Shown here: piece after piece, positions 59,168-64,000 of the stretch
Position numbering within the stretch: position 1 is the stretch's first letter
How the letters are laid out: each line of letters starts with the position of its first letter
Assembly (NCBI RefSeq): GCF_900167005.1
Contig: NZ_FUXW01000011.1
Coordinates: 1-64,000, forward strand
Direction of reading: 5' to 3'
From: Butyricicoccus pullicaecorum DSM 23266
Lineage (GTDB): Bacteria; Bacillota; Clostridia; Oscillospirales; Butyricicoccaceae
Length of the DNA stretch: 64,000 bases
The notes under the pieces: generated by a model
Seen by the model: the letters and a program-made list of their open reading frames with translations, nothing else
Databases searched by the model: none
Told to the model about the DNA's origin: nothing
Translations under genes and position numbers: made by a program

Positions 59168-59791
59168 GTTTGTCCGATAAAACGTTATATCACAATTTTT
59201 CAAATTTTACGTGAATCTCTTCGGCGTGGATTAGGAGTAGGCTGTTGCTGCGTGTAAAATATAAGGTTGTCGTTGCGGTTACAGGGGGCGAAAGAGTCAA
59301 CTGACTACGGATAGTTGTTAAAACTATCTATCGATGTGCAATAACTAATACGGTGTGCTCTGACAATATCAACCTTGTTAGACGTGTTCAACTTGAGTTT
59401 ATGAGCAGAGGGCACTTGAACATTTTAGTGCTGTTGCTAAAGTTATAACGATACTAGTCGTATTTATGCTGCGTACTTTGCATTTCTTTTGATAAATATT
59501 TACAAATGTCTTTCACCGCGTTATCAGTGCATTTTGATAGTCGATCAATCTTAGCGGGATGAATATTTGCTCGCTTTCTCATACATCACAAGGTGCAATG
59601 GTATTTTGGACTTGTAAGAGGGTACAGGAAATAGAATCCGGAGGACTTTCCTTTGGGCTCACTATCATAGTATGCGCGCAGATTGAATTGGACTTTAATA
59701 TATAACAATGTATTTGAAATACTGCATGAGCTCGATTTTTTTAATAAAATGGATATAATAAGTTCATATTTATGAAACAGGAGAGATCGTC
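59168..59791. other. 624-bp leader region of the recombinase, no gene seen
   Basis: AT-rich with frequent stops in all frames. TATAAT at 59754-59759 is a likely -10 box for the recombinase gene, but the -35 (TCGATT, spacer 16) is poor. GGAGAG before 59792 is the ribosome binding site. Confidence 0.45.
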
Positions 59792-60628
59792 ATGCGAGAT
59801 AGAGAAAATCAATTGTTCGCTTTTGTTGACCACCTTCGAGGAGAAGAACGTAGCGAGGGAACGACGCAAAAATATTTACGCGATGTACGCAAGTTTTTAA
59901 ATTGGCTGCAACAGAGAATGCTGAATAAAAATGAGGTTTCAAATTGGAAAGCACAGCTTTTATCCGACGGCTATGCGCCGGAAACTGTTAATTCGATGGT
60001 TGTTGCCCTCAATCGCTTTTTGAGCTTTATCGATCGAACTGATTGCCGCGTACGAACCTTGCGTATTCAAAGGAAGCTGTTTCGCCGTCAGGAACGCGAG
60101 CTGACCCGGTCGGAGTACGAACGACTGGTAGAGACTGCCAAAGGAACGGGAAAAGAGAGGCTTGCCCTGCTGTTGGAATCGATCGCGGCAACCGGAATCC
60201 GTGTGTCTGAGGTGCAGTATCTGACAGTGGAGGCTGCTAAGACAGGACGGACAGAAATCTCGCTCAAAGGGAAAATTCGCGTCATTTTACTGCCGCATAA
60301 ACTATGCCGTAAGCTGTTAAAGTATGCCAGAAAGCAAAAAACCGTCTCGGGACAGATTTTTCTGACCAGAAACGGAAAGTCGATGTCGCGCAAACAGATT
60401 TGGGCGGAGATGAAAGCGTTATGTAAAGCTGCGGGGATTGCAGCAGACAAGGTGTTTCCACACAATTTGCGTCATTTATTTGCAAGAGAGTTCTATAAAA
60501 TATGCCGAGATGTGGTAAAACTTGCCGATATTTTAGGGCATAGCAGTATAGAAACAACTCGCATTTACTTGCTCTCGACTGGTGAGGAACATGTAAAGCA
60601 ATTATCTCGATTAAGACTGATTTCATAA
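59792..60628 (+). CDS. tyrosine site-specific recombinase
   Basis: 278-residue integrase-type recombinase of XerC/D size. N-terminal SAM-like core-binding domain (1-95) and catalytic domain (100-278) with every key residue: R137 (ATGIRVSE), K161 (beta-hairpin KGKIRV), H224 and R227 (PHNLRH), H250 (LGHSS) and nucleophile Y259 (RIYLLS). The gene ends 8 bases before an inverted repeat that bounds a 270-bp segment. Recombinases of this kind next to such repeats (for example RecV with the cwpV switch of Clostridioides difficile) flip promoters. I infer that this enzyme inverts 60637-60906. Confidence 0.95.
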   Translation: MRDRENQLFAFVDHLRGEERSEGTTQKYLRDVRKFLNWLQQRMLNKNEVSNWKAQLLSDGYAPETVNSMVVALNRFLSFIDRTDCRVRTLRIQRKLFRRQERELTRSEYERLVETAKGTGKERLALLLESIAATGIRVSEVQYLTVEAAKTGRTEISLKGKIRVILLPHKLCRKLLKYARKQKTVSGQIFLTRNGKSMSRKQIWAEMKALCKAAGIAADKVFPHNLRHLFAREFYKICRDVVKLADILGHSSIETTRIYLLSTGEEHVKQLSRLRLIS

Positions 60629-60636
60629 GCATATAA

Positions 60637-60657
60637 GACAAAATCTATATTTTGTCT
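60637..60657 (+). repeat. left inverted repeat of the invertible segment
   Basis: GACAAAAT-CTAT-ATTTTGTC plus T: two 8-bp inverted arms around an asymmetric CTAT core. Its exact 21-base reverse complement is at 60886-60906. This is the layout of a tyrosine-recombinase crossover site. Confidence 0.88.
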
Positions 60658-60701
60658 CTAAAAGTACATATCATCACACAGTTTTCTTGATTATTAAGAA
60701 T

Positions 60702-60730
60702 ATATTATCACGATTTTGTTCATAATTCAA
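60702..60730 (-). promoter_or_regulatory. promoter inside the invertible segment
   Basis: Minus strand: TTGAAT (60725-60730), 17-base spacer, TAATAT (60702-60707). It reads left through the left inverted repeat toward the end of the recombinase gene. Confidence 0.75.
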
Positions 60731-60756
60731 GATTGGGATTGATTCTGAATATGCGG

Positions 60757-60792
60757 AAAAAGGCCAATCAAAAGTTACTTTTTTGATTGACC
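60757..60792 (-). terminator. minus-strand terminator inside the segment
   Basis: GGCCAATCAAAA / TTTTGATTGACC (one mismatch) followed on the minus strand by TTTTT. It insulates the promoter from transcription coming from the right. Confidence 0.7.
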
Positions 60793-60802
60793 TGTTTATC
60801 AT

Positions 60803-60842
60803 GCCTTCTCGTGCGTATCCAAACGTGCAGAAGGCCTTTTTT
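60803..60842 (+). terminator. plus-strand terminator inside the segment
   Basis: GCCTTCT ... AGAAGGC with partial inner pairing (GTGCGT/ACGTGC) and six T after CC. It stops rightward read-through in the present orientation. Confidence 0.75.
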
Positions 60843-60885
60843 ATTCGATTTTTTCCATTTGTTATATAAAACCGCAAGTAACCGT

Positions 60886-60906
60886 AGACAAAATATAGAT
60901 TTTGTC
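60886..60906 (-). repeat. right inverted repeat of the invertible segment
   Basis: A plus GACAAAAT-ATAG-ATTTTGTC, the exact reverse complement of 60637-60657. A further half-arm, ATTTTGTCGG, follows at 60916-60925. Confidence 0.88.
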
Positions 60907-60981
60907 CTGTTTTGCATTTTGTCGGAATGATGCTGCAAAGTGAATTACATAAATAAAAGAGGATGAGAGGAGATTCAATCT

Positions 60982-62130
60982 TTGCGTGAAACTTTTTGGG
61001 ATTATTGCCTGCGAACAGATAATCAAGTTTTATTGGCGCAGTGGGATGAGGCGCGAAACCTGCCGCAGACACCCAAGGCCATCAGCTATGGCAGCAAACA
61101 AGTTGTGTGGTGGAAATGTGATAAGGGTCATAGCTGGCAGGCAGCTGTGACGACTCGCACTGCAAATCACAGCGGATGCCCGTACTGTTCCCATCAGCGT
61201 GCATGGCCGGGAGAAACTGATCTCGCAACGTTGTATCCCAAGCTTATAAAAGAATGGGATTTTGCAAAAAATGGTGATTTGCAACCTGATCGGCTATTGC
61301 CCGGTAGTTCACGTAAGGTCTGGTGGAAATGTGCGCACGGTCATAGCTGGCAAGCTGTTATTAAATCTCGCGTACAGGGAGCAGGCTGCCCAGTATGTAC
61401 TAATCGAACCATTTTATCGGAAGAAAATAGTTTACAGGTTACCCATCCAAAGCTAGCTGAACAATGGGATTACAAAAGGAATCAATTGCTCACACCGCAG
61501 GACGTTGTCGCGGGTTCACATCGGCGGGTGTGGTGGTTGTGTGAGCATGGTCACAGTTGGCAGGCATCTATCGTTTCCCGGGCACACAGCGGTGCAGGCT
61601 GTCCGGTCTGCGCGGGAAAGGTCGTCATTCCAGGAGAAAATGATCTTGCCAGTCAGTTTCCGCAGGTTGCGCAGGAGTGGGATGCTGCGAAAAATGCACC
61701 GTTGACTGTGCAGCAAGTCTCGGCATACAGCAATTTGCGCGTCTGGTGGGTTTGCAATCTTGGACATGAATGGAAAACATCGATCGCAGCGCGTACGCAC
61801 AATATGACTGGCTGCCCATATTGTGCAGGGCGATTGGTACTTGCAGGTTTCAATGACCTGCAGTCCTGTTTTCCAGAGATCGCAATGCAATGGCACCCAA
61901 CGCTTAACGGTTCGCTCACACCGGATACAGTCACTTATGGCAGCAAAAAGAAAGTCTGGTGGCAGTGTCCGGAAGGACATGTCTGGCGGGCGGTGGTTTA
62001 CTCGCGCACTGGGGCAAAGAAATGCGGCTGTCCGGTCTGTGCCGGACGTGTCAAGCAGCATAAGCAAATAAAATATCGGAAAATGATCGGGGAACAGCAG
62101 CTTGCCCCTGCTGGGTCACGTTTTGAATAG
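60982..62130 (+). CDS. five-module zinc-ribbon (treble-clef) repeat protein
   Basis: 382 residues made of five tandem units of about 65-70 residues. Each has a WD...N lead, then VWW-x-C-x2-GHxW, an arginine, and a closing GCPxC: WKCDKGHSWQ...GCPYC, WKCAHGHSWQ...GCPVC, WLCEHGHSWQ...GCPVC, WVCNLGHEWK...GCPYC, WQCPEGHVWR...GCPVC. One Cys, one His and two Cys per unit should hold one zinc. The family (DUF4379-type) has no settled function; nucleic-acid binding is often supposed. TTG start at 60982, 8-10 bases from GAGGAGA. It is the first gene downstream of the invertible segment. No signal peptide. Confidence 0.82.
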   Translation: MRETFWDYCLRTDNQVLLAQWDEARNLPQTPKAISYGSKQVVWWKCDKGHSWQAAVTTRTANHSGCPYCSHQRAWPGETDLATLYPKLIKEWDFAKNGDLQPDRLLPGSSRKVWWKCAHGHSWQAVIKSRVQGAGCPVCTNRTILSEENSLQVTHPKLAEQWDYKRNQLLTPQDVVAGSHRRVWWLCEHGHSWQASIVSRAHSGAGCPVCAGKVVIPGENDLASQFPQVAQEWDAAKNAPLTVQQVSAYSNLRVWWVCNLGHEWKTSIAARTHNMTGCPYCAGRLVLAGFNDLQSCFPEIAMQWHPTLNGSLTPDTVTYGSKKKVWWQCPEGHVWRAVVYSRTGAKKCGCPVCAGRVKQHKQIKYRKMIGEQQLAPAGSRFE

Positions 62131-62159
62131 ATGAAATTTTAAGAAGGAGGGCAATAATT

Positions 62160-64000
62160 ATGCGATTAAAACGATTGATATCGGCGTTCATTGCGTGCGC
62201 AATGCTCGTAACATTCATGCCGATGCAGGCGTTTGCGGCACCAGAAGTGGATAACGCTGTTACGGCCACTAAAACTCTGGTAAGTGAAACGCCTGATGCG
62301 GATGGTAATTATACAATCCAGTTAACAGTGCAGGGCGATCCAGTTACGTCTACGACTACCTCCAAGGCGGATGTAGTTCTGGTTGTGGATAACTCTGGTT
62401 CTATGGCGAGTAGTGTAGGTGAACCTTGTAAAAATCCAAAAGAAAACTTTGAAGAAGGCGAAGGATTTTTAGGTCTCTGGAAAATTTACACTTGCAAAGA
62501 ATGCGGTGCAAGATATTCAAGTAGCTTATTAGGATGGCTGTGGGATACACGACCTGATGAGTGTACAGGTCAGATTGGTAGGGCACCTCGTATCGATACT
62601 GCAAAAGAAGTTAGCGAATCTTTTGCAAATAGCATTTTAAGTGGAGAAAACGAAAACAAAATGGCAGTCATTGGATTTTCACATTACAGTGATCACGGTG
62701 GAGCCAATGACAATAAGGCATTGTATGTTGAACAAGAGTTAACAGATAACTTGCCCCAAGTAGAACGTGCTATTGGTAAAATGTATGCTAATGGTGGCAC
62801 GAATTACTCTGCAGCTTTGCAGCAGGCATATAAGTGGTTAGTAGAAGAACGTGAAGATGCTACTCGTCCAGCTTATGTCATTTTCATTTCGGATGGTGCT
62901 CCTGGCTTAAGTGGTGAATCCATTGGCAAGGAAAGATGGGATGGCTCGGAACAAGCAGCTGCTCTGAAGGATGCGGGTGTGAATCTGTATACGATTGGCA
63001 TTGCTTTGGACGAGGATGAGGACGAATATTTGGAGTCCTTGGCATCAGATGCTCAGTACTATCGTAATGTAACAGGTGCTGACTATGATGAGGAACTGTC
63101 CGATATTCTCGATGAGTGGGCAGATGAAATCAATACCGTTCCTGCTGGTACGGATGCAGTCATGACGGATGTGATTTCTGATGACTTTACGTTGGTTTCT
63201 GGCAGCCAAAGCAAAGAATTGACGGTTGGTGATGATGGCAAAACGCTGACTTGGAATATCGGTGACATTCTTGAGAAAGAGACAAGCGTTCAGTTCAAGG
63301 TTCATCCCAATGACGGTCTGTCTGGTCAAGATCTTCACACTAATGCAGGCGTAGAACTGACATATATCGATGCTGAGGGTCAGGAGCAGACGCAAGATAA
63401 GGAGGATATTGGCGATCCTGTCGTTGATATTTCTGCTCCTGCTCAGAAACATGAAATTACAGTTGAAGTTGTAAATGGCTCTGCTAAGTACAATGATCAA
63501 GCCGTTTCTTCGCCTATTTCTATCAATGAGGGTGACGATGCTACAATCTCGTTTGAGGCGAATACTGGTTATGCACTGGATGCGGTAACGGTAGATGGAC
63601 AGCCGGCTGAGTTGACCGTAGGTGAGTACACTTTTGAGAATGTGACGGCTAACCATATTATCAATGTCGTTTTCGCTGAGGATAAGATCGGTGGCGAAAA
63701 TGGCGGCGGCGATGGTATCCCTGACAAGTACCAGGCAACTGCAACCTATAAGGTAGAGCATGGTGCTTGGAACGATGAAACAACTGAAGATAAGACTGAG
63801 GTTGTTACTCTGCTGGATGGTAATGGAAATTGGTCTGAATCCGGAAAGGGCACGTTGCAGCATAAGCCTGAGGTAGGTAATTGTCCTGCTGAAGGCTATG
63901 AAGAAGGCTCGTGGAATAAGAACGATACTGAAATCACAGCGGATACAGAGTTCATTTATAGCTATCGTGAAACTGGAGAGATTGATCCGCCGGTAACTCC
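62160..64000 (+). CDS. secreted VWA-domain adhesin-like protein (incomplete)
   Basis: Open to the window edge (613 codons seen). Signal peptide ISAFIACAMLVTFMPMQAFA with cleavage before APE. A VWA domain (about 65-320) has MIDAS D77-x-S79-x-S81, GGTNYSAAL and FISDGAPG. An insert right after the MIDAS loop carries four cysteines (C90, C112, C115, C135) with CKECG, like a zinc ribbon. Then come a DUF11/isopeptide-like segment (VMTDVISDDFTLVSGS, TLTWNIGDI), a Flg_new/InlB-type repeat (residues about 435-500) and a GDGIPDKYQATATYKVEHG repeat (from about 515). Such proteins are cell-wall adhesins; the anchor should lie beyond the window. ATG at 62160 after GAAGGAGG, 29 bases after the zinc-ribbon gene. 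Confidence 0.88.
   Translation, partial: MRLKRLISAFIACAMLVTFMPMQAFAAPEVDNAVTATKTLVSETPDADGNYTIQLTVQGDPVTSTTTSKADVVLVVDNSGSMASSVGEPCKNPKENFEEGEGFLGLWKIYTCKECGARYSSSLLGWLWDTRPDECTGQIGRAPRIDTAKEVSESFANSILSGENENKMAVIGFSHYSDHGGANDNKALYVEQELTDNLPQVERAIGKMYANGGTNYSAALQQAYKWLVEEREDATRPAYVIFISDGAPGLSGESIGKERWDGSEQAAALKDAGVNLYTIGIALDEDEDEYLESLASDAQYYRNVTGADYDEELSDILDEWADEINTVPAGTDAVMTDVISDDFTLVSGSQSKELTVGDDGKTLTWNIGDILEKETSVQFKVHPNDGLSGQDLHTNAGVELTYIDAEGQEQTQDKEDIGDPVVDISAPAQKHEITVEVVNGSAKYNDQAVSSPISINEGDDATISFEANTGYALDAVTVDGQPAELTVGEYTFENVTANHIINVVFAEDKIGGENGGGDGIPDKYQATATYKVEHGAWNDETTEDKTEVVTLLDGNGNWSESGKGTLQHKPEVGNCPAEGYEEGSWNKNDTEITADTEFIYSYRETGEIDPPVT

Larger units (their letters stand above)
60637..60906. 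other. invertible promoter segment (phase-variation switch), shown OFF
   Basis: 270 bp between exact 21-bp inverted repeats, directly after a tyrosine recombinase gene and before a gene encoding a zinc-ribbon protein and a surface protein. Inside are a leftward sigma-A promoter (60702-60730), a minus-strand terminator (60757-60792) and a plus-strand terminator (60803-60842). As drawn, the promoter faces the recombinase 3' end. After inversion it would lie at about 60813-60841 facing right with no terminator ahead, while the other terminator would still stop read-through from the recombinase gene. Confidence 0.82.

Noticed and set aside
60840-60870. TATATAAAA as a rightward promoter after the plus-strand terminator in the invertible segment
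   Set aside because: No acceptable -35 box at 16-18 bases. If real, it would weaken the OFF interpretation, so it deserves transcript mapping.

Overview
The window looks like the chromosome of a strictly fermentative gut Clostridia species (Oscillospirales/Butyricicoccus-Agathobaculum type is my guess from gene content and moderate-to-high G+C; no rRNA or other marker is present to prove it). Pointers are Gram-positive style lipoproteins, AGGAGG ribosome binding sites, TTG/GTG starts, clostridial-type chloramphenicol acetyltransferase, many LacI/AraC regulators with small carbohydrate operons, and no respiratory genes.

Layout. 0-8.5 kb (minus strand): pyruvate carboxylase, a PAS-AAA sigma-54 activator, and a DctPQM TRAP transporter whose promoter is of the sigma-54 type with phased upstream repeats. 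8.8-19.5 kb: a uroporphyrinogen decarboxylase (URO-D) fold protein, a LacI repressor, the sigma-54 factor RpoN itself (with a LacI-type operator on its ribosome binding site), then a seven-gene run of sugar-acid type enzymes (lambda-crystallin/gulonate dehydrogenase-like, HpcH aldolase, D-2-hydroxyacid dehydrogenase, IolB-like, UlaG-like, Zn alcohol dehydrogenase, creatininase family) preceded by two identical sigma-54 promoters. 19.6-22.6 kb: AraC regulator, a short URO-D protein and a stand-alone PPDK C-domain that has lost its catalytic residues. 22.6-28.5 kb: inositol-type genes (IolG, IolI, a third TIM-barrel isomerase, a GPH symporter). 28.9-35.5 kb: two paralogous LacI regulators around an RbsBAC-type sugar ABC transporter. 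35.6-39.4 kb and 51.8-56.4 kb: two copies of one module (AraC regulator(s) / about 438-residue URO-D-like protein / sugar-binding lipoprotein). Between them: adenosine deaminase, a beta-glucoside PTS operon, a decayed IS3-family element, chloramphenicol acetyltransferase plus esterase, and a two-component system with a redox operon (Trx-like lipoprotein, small CxxC protein, NapH-like ferredoxin membrane protein, TlpA-like lipoprotein). 56.5-58.9 kb: gene debris, then D-lyxose isomerase and a LacX-like epimerase.

The most striking locus is at the right end (59.8-64 kb): a tyrosine recombinase followed by a 270-bp segment bounded by exact 21-bp inverted repeats. The segment holds a good sigma-A promoter and back-to-back terminators. 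In the orientation shown the promoter points away from the downstream genes. Inversion would aim it at a five-module zinc-ribbon protein and a large secreted VWA adhesin-like protein. This reads as an ON/OFF invertible switch for a surface protein, here in the OFF state.

All functions are from reading the sequence; no search was run, and family likenesses rest on remembered motifs.
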